A stretch of 64,000 nucleotides of DNA from assembly GCA_028289445.1 (NCBI GenBank), contig JANQPO010000019.1, positions 1 through 64,000 on the forward strand, given 5' to 3'. The DNA is from Tepidamorphaceae bacterium (GTDB lineage Bacteria > Pseudomonadota > Alphaproteobacteria > Rhizobiales > JAKSCL01). The notes below the pieces were generated by a model that saw nothing but the letters and a program-made list of their open reading frames with translations, was not told the origin of the DNA and searched no databases. Each line of letters opens with the position of its first letter. Position 1 is the first letter of the stretch. The position numbers and the translations under genes were made by a program. Of this stretch, positions 17,127-26,857 are shown one piece after another.

Positions 17127-18577
17127 ACCCCGCTGGCCGGGATGCCGGTGCGCTCGACCTTACGCGGCGCGGTGATCTCCTTCCACTGCGACAGCGCCGC
17201 GTTGACGGCCTGGAACGGCTCGCGTTTGACGAACTGCCCGTGGCCCTCGCGGGTCTTGATCTCGTCTTCCTCGATCGCGACGACGCCCTTGGTCATCGTG
17301 TAGCGTGGCAGGCCCTTCACGTGCTTGCCCTCAAAGACGTTGTAATCGATGGCCGATTGCTGGTTGGCGGCCGCAATCGTCTTTTCGCGGTTCGGGTCCC
17401 AAACGACGATATCGGCATCGGCGCCTTCGACGATCGCACCCTTTTTGGGGTAGATGTTGAGGATTTTGGCGATGTTCGTCGAGGTCACCGCCACGAACTC
17501 GTTCATGGTCAAGCGGCCAGTGGCGACGCCATTGGTCCACAGCATCGGCATCCGGTCCTCAAGCCCGCCGGTGCCGTTGGGGATCTTGGTGAAATCGCCA
17601 ACGCCGGTTCGCTTCTGCTCCGTGGTGAAGGCGCAGTGGTCGGTCGCCACAACCTGTAGCGAACCCGCCGAGAGGCCGGCCCACAGCGAATCCTGGTGCT
17701 GCTTGTTGCGGAAAGGCGGCGACATGACGCGCCGTGCCGCGTGGTCCCAATCGGGATTGGCGTATTCGCTCTCGTCGAGGGTGAGGTGCTGGATCAGCGG
17801 CTCGCCATAAACCCGCATCCCCTTCTGCCGCGCGCGGCGGATCGCTTCATGCGCCTGTTCGCAGGAGGTGTGGACGACATAGAGCGGCACGCCGGCCATG
17901 TCGGCGATCATGATGGCGCGGTTGGTGGCCTCGCCCTCGACTTCCGCCGGGCGGGAATAGGCGTGGCCTTCCGGTCCGTCATTGCCCTCGGCCAGGAGCT
18001 TCGCCTGCATCTGCGCGACCACGTCGCCGTTTTCGGCGTGGACCAGCGGCAGGGCGCCCAGCGCGGCGCAGCGCTGGAACGACGAATACATCTCGTCGTC
18101 GTCGACCATCAGCGCGCCCTTATAGGCCATGAAGTGTTTGAACGTGTTGATGCCCTTGTCCTTCACCACGGTCTCCATCTCGTTGAAGACCTGTTCGCTC
18201 CACCAGGTGATCGCCATGTGGAAGGAATAGTCGCAATTTGCGCGGGTCGACTTGTTGTCCCACATCTGGATCGCCTCAAGCAGCGATTGCTGCGGCGACG
18301 GCAGGGCGAAATCGACCACCATGGTGGTGCCGCCCGAAAGTGCTGCGCGGGTGCCGGATTCGAAGTCGTCCGACGAATAGGTCCCCATGAACGGCATTTC
18401 GAGATGGGTGTGCGGGTCGATGCCACCGGGCATGACGTAGCAATCCGTGGCGTCCAGCACGTGATCGGCGTTGAGGTCCGGGCCAATCGCGACGATTTTC
18501 TCGTCGCGCACCAGGATATCCGCCTTCCAGGTGCGGTCGGCGGTAACGATGGTTCCGTTCTTGATGACTTTGGTCAT
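17123..18577 (-). CDS. hydA: Dihydropyrimidinase / D-hydantoinase
   Basis: A 484-residue amidohydrolase-fold enzyme. Metal ligands appear in 'GGIDPHTHLEMP' (about 52-63), the carbamylated Lys in 'TFKHFMAYKG' (about 150), the His ligands in 'LVHAENGD' and 'YVVHTS', and the Asp in 'ATDHCAF'. It hydrolyses 5,6-dihydrouracil/dihydrothymine to N-carbamoyl-beta-alanine or its methyl homologue, the second step of the reductive pathway. ATG at 18577 preceded by GAGGAG. Its ribosome site lies inside the end of the small upstream ORF, three bases from that ORF's stop. Confidence 0.95.
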   Translation of the reverse strand: MTKVIKNGTIVTADRTWKADILVRDEKIVAIGPDLNADHVLDATDCYVMPGGIDPHTHLEMPFMGTYSSDDFESGTRAALSGGTTMVVDFALPSPQQSLLEAIQMWDNKSTRANCDYSFHMAITWWSEQVFNEMETVVKDKGINTFKHFMAYKGALMVDDDEMYSSFQRCAALGALPLVHAENGDVVAQMQAKLLAEGNDGPEGHAYSRPAEVEGEATNRAIMIADMAGVPLYVVHTSCEQAHEAIRRARQKGMRVYGEPLIQHLTLDESEYANPDWDHAARRVMSPPFRNKQHQDSLWAGLSAGSLQVVATDHCAFTTEQKRTGVGDFTKIPNGTGGLEDRMPMLWTNGVATGRLTMNEFVAVTSTNIAKILNIYPKKGAIVEGADADIVVWDPNREKTIAAANQQSAIDYNVFEGKHVKGLPRYTMTKGVVAIEEDEIKTREGHGQFVKREPFQAVNAALSQWKEITAPRKVERTGIPASGV

Positions 18578-18579
18578 GG

Positions 18580-18918
18580 CTACTCCTCTGGGTCCGCAGC
18601 CACCTCGTTCTTCCTGGAGTGGTGAAGCGGGTTCTTCTCTGTTGGTGCATTCAAGTAGATAGGAACTTCAAAAGAAATCTTGTTGGTGTGTTCAGACTCT
18701 CCATGCGCCTTGGCGTCGCCTATCGAAAACACGCTAATTCCGCCGCCTACTTCCTTGTTTACGGTGACAACAACCTCGAACGAAACAGCTTGTCTCTCCA
18801 CGATTCGCTCACCGTTCACGTATCCAGGAGCTATGAAGTGCATCGATTCTCGTTGGGCTTGCTCTACACCATTTGAGATGTCGAGAAGCGTCTGCTTGAC
18901 GTATTCGTCAAGTTTCAT
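18580..18918 (-). CDS. Uncharacterised small protein, low-GC, inside the pyrimidine operon
   Basis: A 112-residue soluble protein of no function I can name. It starts with an amphipathic helix (about 3-22, 'LDEYVKQTLLDISNGVEQAQ') and continues with beta-rich sequence: 'FEVVVTVNKE', 'GGGISVFSI' and 'NKISFEVPIYL'. This resembles a widespread uncharacterised family with pattern 'F-D-V-A-V-T ... I-K-F-x-V-P-V-x-L', often found near mobile or defence genes. Its base composition is visibly more AT-rich than its neighbours. It lies 9 bp after hyuC and 2 bp before hydA with no disruption of either, so it was inserted as a neat cargo gene. Confidence 0.7.
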   Translation of the reverse strand: MKLDEYVKQTLLDISNGVEQAQRESMHFIAPGYVNGERIVERQAVSFEVVVTVNKEVGGGISVFSIGDAKAHGESEHTNKISFEVPIYLNAPTEKNPLHHSRKNEVAADPEE

Positions 18919-18927
18919 CGCCTAACC

Positions 18928-20178
18928 TCACCCCACGATCTCCGCCGTCTCGACCACCGCATGGAACAGAACATCGGCGCCCGCCGTCGCCCATTCCTTC
19001 GTGATGTCCTCGTCCTCGTTGTGTGACAGGCCGTCGACGCAGGGGCACATGACCATCGCCGTCGGCGCCACGCGATTGATCCAGCAAGCGTCATGACCGG
19101 CGCCCGACACGATGTCGCGGTGGGAGTAGCCGAGCCGGTCGGCTGCGCGGCGCACCGCCGAGACACAGTCTTCGTCGAAAGCCGGCGGGTCGAACTGGCC
19201 GACGATTTCGCACTCGAAGCTCACCCCCAGCGCCTCGCACAGTTTCGGCGCCTCGGCCTGGAGCCGGTCGACCATGCCGTTTAGGACATCGAGCAAATGG
19301 GAGCGGAAATCGATGGTGAAAACGACCTTACCCGGAATGATGTTGCGGGAGTTCGGATAGACGTCCACATGGCCGATGGCGCCGACGGCGTTCGGTTGCT
19401 GGCTCATGGCGATCTCGTGGACGAGTTCGGTGATCTGCGCCAGGCCGCGCCCGGCGTTCTTGCGCATCGGCATTGGCGTCGAGCCGGTGTGGCTTTCCTT
19501 ACCGGTCACCGTGCATTCGATCCAGCGCAGGCCCTGGCCGTGGGTCACGACGCCGATGTCCTTGCCCTCGGCCTCCAGGATCGGCCCCTGTTCGATGTGG
19601 AGCTCGAAGAACGCCTTCATCTTCCGGTCGCCGACCTTCTCCTCACCCTTCCAGCCAATGCGCTGCAACTCGTCGCCGAACGTCTTCCCTTCGGCATCGG
19701 TGTGCTTGTAGACATCGGCCTGATCGAGCACGCCGGCGAAGACCCCCGACGCCATCATCGCCGGAGCGAAACGCGTGCCCTCCTCGTTCGTCCAATTGAC
19801 CACGACGATCGGATGCTTGGTCTTGATGTCGAGCGCATTGAGCTGGCGGATAATCTCCAGACCGCCCAACACACCCAGCACACCGTCATAGCGGCCGCCG
19901 GTCGGCTGGGTGTCGAGATGTGAGCCGACATAGACGGGTAGCGCATCCGGGTCGGTACCCTCGCGGCGGAAGAACATGGTGCCCATTTCGTCGACGCCCA
20001 TGGTCATGCCCTCGGCCTCGCACCACTTCTGAAATAGACGTCGGCCCTCGGCGTCCTCGTCCGTGACAGTCTGACGATTGCTGCCGCCGCGCAAGCCCGG
20101 TCCGATCTTCGCGATTTCGTGGATCGAGTCCCAGAGGCGGTCGCCGTTGATCCTGAGATTGTCAGCCGGTGCGGTCAT
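18928..20178 (-). CDS. hyuC: Zn-dependent N-carbamoyl-beta-alanine amidohydrolase (beta-ureidopropionase type)
   Basis: A 416-residue M20-family amidohydrolase. Metal-binding residues lie in 'VGSHLDTQPTGGRYDGVLGVL' (about 86-106), 'NEEGTRF' (about 130), 'HIEQGP' (about 195) and the final 'GLSHNEDED' (about 387). It removes CO2 and NH3 from N-carbamoyl-beta-alanine, the third step of the pathway. L-carbamoylase and allantoate amidohydrolase are family relatives, but the adjoining hydA, preTA and beta-alanine genes favour ureidopropionase. ATG start, 14 bp after mmsA. Confidence 0.9.
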   Translation of the reverse strand: MTAPADNLRINGDRLWDSIHEIAKIGPGLRGGSNRQTVTDEDAEGRRLFQKWCEAEGMTMGVDEMGTMFFRREGTDPDALPVYVGSHLDTQPTGGRYDGVLGVLGGLEIIRQLNALDIKTKHPIVVVNWTNEEGTRFAPAMMASGVFAGVLDQADVYKHTDAEGKTFGDELQRIGWKGEEKVGDRKMKAFFELHIEQGPILEAEGKDIGVVTHGQGLRWIECTVTGKESHTGSTPMPMRKNAGRGLAQITELVHEIAMSQQPNAVGAIGHVDVYPNSRNIIPGKVVFTIDFRSHLLDVLNGMVDRLQAEAPKLCEALGVSFECEIVGQFDPPAFDEDCVSAVRRAADRLGYSHRDIVSGAGHDACWINRVAPTAMVMCPCVDGLSHNEDEDITKEWATAGADVLFHAVVETAEIVG

Positions 20179-20192
20179 GGTCGATGCTCGCC

Positions 20193-21686
<1,494 letters not shown>

Positions 21687-21698
21687 AATGGTTCCTAC

Positions 21699-23027
21699 TC
21701 AGTGCAAATTCTTCAATACACCCGACAGGGTGTCGAAGAGAACGTCGATCTCGGATTTCTCGATGATGAGAGGCGGTGACAGCGCGATGATGTCACCCGT
21801 AGTCCGGATCAGCAGGTTGCTGTCATAAGCGTCTAGGAAGGCTTGGAAGGCCCGCTTGGTCGGTGCACCGGCGATCGGCTCAAGCTCAATCGCACCGATC
21901 AGACCGAGATTGCGGATATCGATGACGTGCGGCAGGCCCTTTAAGGAATGGAGCGCGTCCTCCCAGTAGCTGGCCAACTCGGAGGCGCGGGTCAAAAGCC
22001 CCTCATCCTCATAGGTGTCGAGCGTGCCGAGCGCCGTCGCGGCCGCCATCGGGTTGCCGGAATAGGTATAGCCGTGGAAGAACTCGATCACACCCTCAGG
22101 GCCGTGCATGAAGGCGTCGTAGATCTCCTTCTTCACGAACACCGCGCCCATCGGGACGACACCATTGGTTAGGCCCTTCGCCGTGACGATGATATCGGGG
22201 ACAACATCGAAGAACTCGGTGGCGAATGCGGCGCCAAGGCGCCCATAACCGGTGATCACCTCATCGAAAATCAGGAGAATGCCATGCTTGTCGCAAATCT
22301 CGCGCAGGCGCTTGAGATAACCTTTCGGCGGGATCAGCACGCCGGTTGAGCCGGCCACCGGTTCGACGATGCAGGCGGCGACGGTCGAGGGATCGTGGAG
22401 CAGACAGATGCGTTCCAGTTCGTCCGCCAGATCGGCGCCATGCTCCGGTTCGCCACGCGTAAACGCATTCGTCTTGATGTCGTGGGTGTGCGGCAGGTGG
22501 TCGACACCCGTCAAAAGCGTCCCGAACATCTTGCGGTTGGCGACGATACCGCCGACGGAAATACCGCCGAAGTTGACGCCGTGATAGCCGCGCTCGCGGC
22601 CGATCAGGCGGAAGCGGGCGCCATCGCCTTTCACCCGGTGATAGGCGAGCGCGATCTTCAGCGCCGTTTCGACCGACTCCGAGCCGGAATTGGTGAAAAA
22701 CACATGGTCGATGCCCGTCGGCATATAGGTGACCAGGCGCGCCGCCAGTTCGAAAATCTTCGGATGACCCATCTGGAAGGCTGGCGCGTAGTCGAGTTCC
22801 TCCGCCTGGCGCTTGATCGCCTCGACGATCTTGGGGCGCTTGTGCCCGGCATTGCAGCACCACAGACCGGCCGTGCCATCGAGCACCCGGCGGCCGTTGG
22901 CGGTGACGTAGTGCATCCCCTCAGCGCCGACGAAAAGGCGCGGTGCCTGCTTGAACTGCCGGTTCGCGGTGAACGGCATCCAAAAGGCTTCCAGATTGTT
23001 GGTCGCGGTCGCATCGCGGGCGTTCAT
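21699..23027 (-). CDS. Omega-amino acid (beta-alanine):pyruvate transaminase
   Basis: A 442-residue class III PLP transaminase. 'FTNSGSESVETALKIA' binds PLP phosphate, 'FDEVITGYGR' holds the ring-stacking Asp, and the Schiff-base Lys is in 'IIVTAKGLTNG' (about 285). It converts beta-alanine (or 3-aminoisobutyrate) plus pyruvate to malonate semialdehyde plus alanine. The frame is open to 23126, but ATG at 23027 fits the family N-terminus (NNLEAFWMPFTANRQFK). It is the first gene of the long operon, preceded by a RutR-like box and divergent from the TetR gene. Confidence 0.92.
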   Translation of the reverse strand: MNARDATATNNLEAFWMPFTANRQFKQAPRLFVGAEGMHYVTANGRRVLDGTAGLWCCNAGHKRPKIVEAIKRQAEELDYAPAFQMGHPKIFELAARLVTYMPTGIDHVFFTNSGSESVETALKIALAYHRVKGDGARFRLIGRERGYHGVNFGGISVGGIVANRKMFGTLLTGVDHLPHTHDIKTNAFTRGEPEHGADLADELERICLLHDPSTVAACIVEPVAGSTGVLIPPKGYLKRLREICDKHGILLIFDEVITGYGRLGAAFATEFFDVVPDIIVTAKGLTNGVVPMGAVFVKKEIYDAFMHGPEGVIEFFHGYTYSGNPMAAATALGTLDTYEDEGLLTRASELASYWEDALHSLKGLPHVIDIRNLGLIGAIELEPIAGAPTKRAFQAFLDAYDSNLLIRTTGDIIALSPPLIIEKSEIDVLFDTLSGVLKNLH

Positions 23028-23092
23028 GGCAGCCACACTCCCTGGTCGGGCATCTCCGATTCCGGTATACCGAAATCGCCTCTTGGAAAAAT

Positions 23093-23108
23093 TGGACCGA
23101 TTGGTCAA
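23093..23108. promoter_or_regulatory. Candidate RutR operator, upstream of transaminase operon and rutR
   Basis: TGGACCGATTGGTCAA matches 12 of 14 informative positions of the known RutR consensus TTGACCAnnTGGTCAA. It lies in the 142-bp divergent region, 66 bases before the transaminase ATG and 62 bases before the regulator ATG, so it could control both. A second palindrome, CCGGTATACCG (about 23063), lies nearby and is unassigned. Confidence 0.65.
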
Positions 23109-23169
23109 AATAAACGTTAGAGGCAAATCTAGAATGCCTCAAGAGAAGATTCGGGAGGATCGCGGTCCA

Positions 23170-23823
23170 ATGACACTGACCGACCTGCCGCTGCGTCATG
23201 AGACGCCGCCGGCACGCCGGACGCGCAAGCGCACCCGCATCCAGGCAGAGAACGAAGCCCGCATCCTAGACGCGGCGCTTGCCGTGTTTTCAGCGACCGG
23301 TTATCGCGGCGCGACCCTGGCCGAGGTGGCCGAACGGGCTGGCATGACCAAGCCCAATCTTCTCTATTACTTCCGGCGCAAGGAGGACATCTATCTGGCG
23401 GTTTTGACCCGCACGCTGGAGCACTGGCTGGCGCCATTGCGCGATCTGAACGCGGATGGCGAGCCTGTCGAGGAAATCCGCGCCTATATCCGCCGGAAAC
23501 TGCAGCTCGCGCGGGATTTTCCAAAGGAATCGCAGCTCTTCGCCAATGAAGTCCTGCACGGTGCACCGAACCTGATGCCGGTGTTGCGGGGGCCGCTCAA
23601 GGACCAGGTCGACGAGAAGGCCGCGGTCATTCGCGGCTGGATCGCGGATGGTCGGCTAACGCCGGTCGATCCGCATCATTTGATCTTCATGATCTGGGCA
23701 ACGACACAGCATTATGCGGATTTCGCGCCGCAAGTCGGGGCGGTGCTAGGCTCAAACGATTGGCTCGATGAGGCCGCGGCGACGTTGGATGCGATCTTTG
23801 TCGGCGGATTGACGCCGCGCTAG
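23170..23823 (+). CDS. rutR: TetR-family regulator, RutR-like
   Basis: A 217-residue regulator with a basic N-terminal stretch (RRTRKRTRIQAENEARILDAA region) leading into a TetR HTH (about 25-75; 'TLAEVAERAGMTKPNLLYYF'). A YcdC/RutR-type ligand domain follows; 'FANEVLHGAPNLMPVL' and 'ADGRLTPVDPHHLIFMIWATTQHYADF' are typical of it. RutR senses uracil/thymine and regulates pyrimidine genes. It is flanked by two pyrimidine operons and by RutR-like boxes. GGAGG precedes the ATG at 23170 by about ten bases; an in-frame ATG at 23134 is a longer alternative. It is convergent with the downstream EamA gene, five bases apart. Confidence 0.85.
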   Translation: MTLTDLPLRHETPPARRTRKRTRIQAENEARILDAALAVFSATGYRGATLAEVAERAGMTKPNLLYYFRRKEDIYLAVLTRTLEHWLAPLRDLNADGEPVEEIRAYIRRKLQLARDFPKESQLFANEVLHGAPNLMPVLRGPLKDQVDEKAAVIRGWIADGRLTPVDPHHLIFMIWATTQHYADFAPQVGAVLGSNDWLDEAAATLDAIFVGGLTPR

Positions 23824-23828
23824 ATCGC

Positions 23829-24764
23829 TTAAGCGTCCGGCGTGCGCTGCAACAGCACCATGGCGAGCGCGATCACGGCGACGCCGGCCAGCACCGATAG
23901 CGACGGCCAGCCAAGGCCCAGCGCACCCTGCTGAAATGCAACGAAAACGGGCAGCAGATAGGTGTAGGCCGTGACCTTGGCGGCCGGCAGACGTGTGGTC
24001 GCGTATTTGACCAGGAAGAAGCTCGCCGCCGTGTTCATGACCGCCAGATGGACCAGCCCGAGCCAGACTCCAACGGGCAGGTTCGTCCAGTCGGTCGCCC
24101 GGATGACGGCAAACCCCGCGACGAACAGCACCAATGCGCCGGCGATAATCGACCAGAACGTGATCGTCAGGATCGGTTCTCCGCGATGCAGCCAGCGATT
24201 GGCGGCCGTGTAGAAGCCGTAGGACAACGCGCCCACCAGAAAGATCGCCTCGCCGCGGCCGATTTGGAATCGCGCCAGCGCTTCTATCGAACCGCCGAAC
24301 AGCACCCAAAGCGCGCCGGTTGCCGCCATGCCCAAAATGGCAAGCTGTCTCGGTGCTACTTTCTGGCGCATCAAGATGTAAGCAAAGCCGGCGGCAATCA
24401 GCGGGACTAGCGTGAAGATCGCGCCGGTGTTGACGGGCGTGGTCCAGCGCAGCGCCTCGAACATGGCGACGAAGTAGACGGAAATCAGCGTTCCAAGAAA
24501 CGCATAGCGTAAGCCGTCAAGCGGCGTGATGCGGATTGGGACGCGCAGGCAGACGACAACCGCGCCCATCACCAGGCCGGCAAGCACGAAGCGGGCGAAC
24601 ATCATCGCCACTGGCTCGACCGCATCGGTGATCAGTGCGCCGACGGTGAATGACGTCGAGATCAACAGGCAAAACAGCAGCATGGCGCCGTGCGCCCGCC
24701 AAAGCGGATCGGCGGTGGTCGCCTGGGTCGCGCCAAGGTTCGGCGCGTGGCCGGTGTCGGTCAT
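23829..24764 (-). CDS. EamA/DMT-family transporter in the preTA operon
   Basis: A 311-residue protein with ten hydrophobic segments in two EamA repeats. The frame is open to 24794, but the ATG at 24762-24764 overlaps the VOC gene stop by four bases (ATGA), which decides the start. It is the last gene of the preT-methyltransferase-VOC-preA-VOC-EamA unit and convergent with rutR. A role in export or uptake of a pyrimidine-derived metabolite is suggested by context only. Confidence 0.85.
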   Translation of the reverse strand: MTDTGHAPNLGATQATTADPLWRAHGAMLLFCLLISTSFTVGALITDAVEPVAMMFARFVLAGLVMGAVVVCLRVPIRITPLDGLRYAFLGTLISVYFVAMFEALRWTTPVNTGAIFTLVPLIAAGFAYILMRQKVAPRQLAILGMAATGALWVLFGGSIEALARFQIGRGEAIFLVGALSYGFYTAANRWLHRGEPILTITFWSIIAGALVLFVAGFAVIRATDWTNLPVGVWLGLVHLAVMNTAASFFLVKYATTRLPAAKVTAYTYLLPVFVAFQQGALGLGWPSLSVLAGVAVIALAMVLLQRTPDA

Positions 24765-25141
24765 CCTGGGTGGCTGGGATCCTTCGGCTCCCATAGCTCG
24801 ACCGGATTACCCTCCGGATCGTGGATGCGGGCGAAACGGCCGTTTGGATAGCTCTCAGTATCGAATGTCACTTCTATCCCGGCCGCGCGAAGCTGTGCCG
24901 CCATGGCGTCGAGATCGCGAACCCGCAGGTTCAGCATCCACCCTTGCTCGCGCTCGCCGAAATAGTCCGTGTCGGCTGGGAATGGGGCGAAAACGGTTGG
25001 TCCGGCCGCCTGCTGCCACGGCGGCGTGTCATAATCGGACGGAACCGGATCGACGCCTAGGTGATCGGCATACCACTTAGCAAGCGATCCCGGATCCTTT
25101 GCCCGAAAGAACAGGCCGCCGATCCCGGTCACCCGCTCCAT
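24761..25141 (-). CDS. VOC (glyoxalase/bleomycin-resistance fold) protein
   Basis: A 126-residue single-domain VOC protein. It opens 'GGLFFRAKDPGSLAKWYADHLG' and ends 'RIHDPEGNPVELWEP', the two beta-alpha-beta-beta-beta halves, with the terminal Glu being the usual metal ligand. Family members are metal-dependent isomerases, dioxygenases or binding proteins; the substrate here is unknown. ATG at 25141, five bases after the preA stop; the 3' end overlaps the EamA gene. The longer open frame to 25489 is antisense-like carryover within preA. Confidence 0.85.
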   Translation of the reverse strand: MERVTGIGGLFFRAKDPGSLAKWYADHLGVDPVPSDYDTPPWQQAAGPTVFAPFPADTDYFGEREQGWMLNLRVRDLDAMAAQLRAAGIEVTFDTESYPNGRFARIHDPEGNPVELWEPKDPSHPG

Positions 25142-25146
25142 AACAA

Positions 25147-26469
25147 CTATTCCGCGGGTTCCGTCTCGGAGGGAACTGCCATCGGGTTGTTCTTGTGTGT
25201 CGTCCAGTTGGCGTAGTCGGCCTTGACCGTCGCGCCGGTGCGCGGGTCGACACTGCCGGGCGCCATTGCTTCCATCGTGATGCAATCGGTGACCGGACAA
25301 ACGGTGACGCACAGATTGCAGCCGACGCATTCCTCGTCGATCACCTCGAAATGGCGCTCGCCGTCCTTCTCGATGGTGATCGCTTGGTGCGACGTGTCCT
25401 CGCAGACCACATGACAACGGCCGCACTTGATGCACAGGTCCTGATTGATCTTGGCCTTGGCGATATAGTTGAGGTTCAAATACTGCCAATCCGTCACGTT
25501 CGGCACGGCCTTGCCGACGAACTGGTCGACCGAGGTGTAGCCCTTCTCGTCCATCCAGCGCGACATGCCGTCGGCCATCTCTTCGACGATCCGAAACCCA
25601 TAGGTCATGGCGGCCGTACAGACCTGGACCGTGCCGGCGCCAAGCGTCATGAACTCAACGGCGTCGCGCCAATTGGTGATACCGCCGATGCCGGAAATCG
25701 GCATTCGCGCGGTCTCGCGGTCACGGGCGATCTCAGCCGTCATGTTGAGCGCGATCGGTTTGACCGCCGGGCCGCAATAGCCGCCATGCGAGCCCCTGCC
25801 GTCAATCGACGGGTTGGGCGAGAAAGTGTCGAGATCGACGCTCATGATCGACGACACCGTGTTGATCAACGACACGGCGTCCGCCCCGCCCGCCATCGCG
25901 GCACGGGCCGGATAGCGGATATCGGTGATGTTCGGCGTTAGCTTGACGATCACCGGCATCCGTGTGTGCTTCTTGCACCAGCGGGACACCATCTCGATGT
26001 ATTCGGGCACCTGGCCGACGGCCGATCCCATGCCGCGTTCAGACATGCCGTGCGGGCAGCCGAAATTAAGCTCGATGCCATCGGCTTCGGTTTCCTCGAC
26101 GCGTTTGAGGATCGCCGACCAATTCTCTTCTTCGCAGGGCACCATCAAGGAGACGACCATGGCCCGATCCGGCCAGTCGCGTTTGACCTGTTTGATCTCC
26201 TGAAGGTTCACGTCCAACGGCCGGTCCGTGATCAGCTCGATGTTGTTGAAACCCATCAGACGCCGATCGCCGGCGTGCCAGGCCTCGTAGCGCGGTCCGT
26301 TGACGTTGACGATCGGCGGGTCCTCGCCGAGCGTTTTCCAGACGACGCCGCCCCAGCCGGCCTCAAAGGCGCGGATCACGTTATAGGCCTTGTCCGTCGG
26401 CGGTGCCGAGGCGAGCCAAAACGGATTGGGCGATGTGATGCCGATAAACTCGGTGCGAAGGTCAGCCAT
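25147..26469 (-). CDS. preA: NAD-dependent dihydropyrimidine dehydrogenase, FMN/Fe-S subunit PreA
   Basis: A 440-residue protein. The N-terminal FMN barrel (about 1-310) begins 'FIGITSPNPFWLASAPP' and has 'NFGCPHGMSERGMG' as its active-site loop. A C-terminal 2x[4Fe-4S] ferredoxin domain carries 'CIKCGRCHVVC' and 'CVGCNLCVTVCP'. Together with PreT it reduces uracil and thymine to the 5,6-dihydro forms, the first step of the route. The residue corresponding to the catalytic Cys of mammalian DPD appears as Val here ('GSAVGQ'). The ATG at 26469 was chosen over a much longer open frame. It is separated from preT by a methyltransferase and a VOC gene, which is unusual. Confidence 0.95.
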   Translation of the reverse strand: MADLRTEFIGITSPNPFWLASAPPTDKAYNVIRAFEAGWGGVVWKTLGEDPPIVNVNGPRYEAWHAGDRRLMGFNNIELITDRPLDVNLQEIKQVKRDWPDRAMVVSLMVPCEEENWSAILKRVEETEADGIELNFGCPHGMSERGMGSAVGQVPEYIEMVSRWCKKHTRMPVIVKLTPNITDIRYPARAAMAGGADAVSLINTVSSIMSVDLDTFSPNPSIDGRGSHGGYCGPAVKPIALNMTAEIARDRETARMPISGIGGITNWRDAVEFMTLGAGTVQVCTAAMTYGFRIVEEMADGMSRWMDEKGYTSVDQFVGKAVPNVTDWQYLNLNYIAKAKINQDLCIKCGRCHVVCEDTSHQAITIEKDGERHFEVIDEECVGCNLCVTVCPVTDCITMEAMAPGSVDPRTGATVKADYANWTTHKNNPMAVPSETEPAE

Positions 26470-26473
26470 GGCG

Positions 26474-26851
26474 TTAGTCCTCCTCTTTCGGTCCGTCGCC
26501 GGCGACGAGATGAATGGTGCCTGAGGGCGAGGCGATCCAGAAGCCGTCAAAGCCCTCCGGTAGTGCTTCGACTTCGTTGCAAACAGTCGTGCCCTTGGCG
26601 TCCAGGTGCGCGCGTGCCGCCTTGGTGTCTGGTGTGACAAGTTCGAGCCAAATATCGGTCTGGCTTTGCAGGGGGAGTCGATCGAGATAGAGCCGGATCG
26701 GTCCGAACGCGATCCGCGCGCCATCCTCGTCTTGATATTCGACATCCAAGCCCAGCGTGTCGCGATAAAACGCCAGCGTCTCGTCGTAGAGCCGCTCCGG
26801 CAACTTCATCGCCACATTGGCACCGCCTTGGAATTCAGCCTTGTCAGTCAT
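26474..26851 (-). CDS. VOC (glyoxalase-fold) protein between preT and preA
   Basis: A 125-residue VOC protein with 'YDETLAFYRDTLGLDVEYQD' in the first half and 'PSGTIHLVAGD' near the end. The first half resembles the glyoxalase superfamily but lacks an obvious set of four metal ligands, so it may bind rather than catalyse. ATG at 26851, seven bases after the methyltransferase stop, and five bases before preA. Function unknown; it is paralogous in fold to the VOC protein downstream of preA. Confidence 0.8.
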   Translation of the reverse strand: MTDKAEFQGGANVAMKLPERLYDETLAFYRDTLGLDVEYQDEDGARIAFGPIRLYLDRLPLQSQTDIWLELVTPDTKAARAHLDAKGTTVCNEVEALPEGFDGFWIASPSGTIHLVAGDGPKEED

Positions 26852-26857
26852 GCCTGC

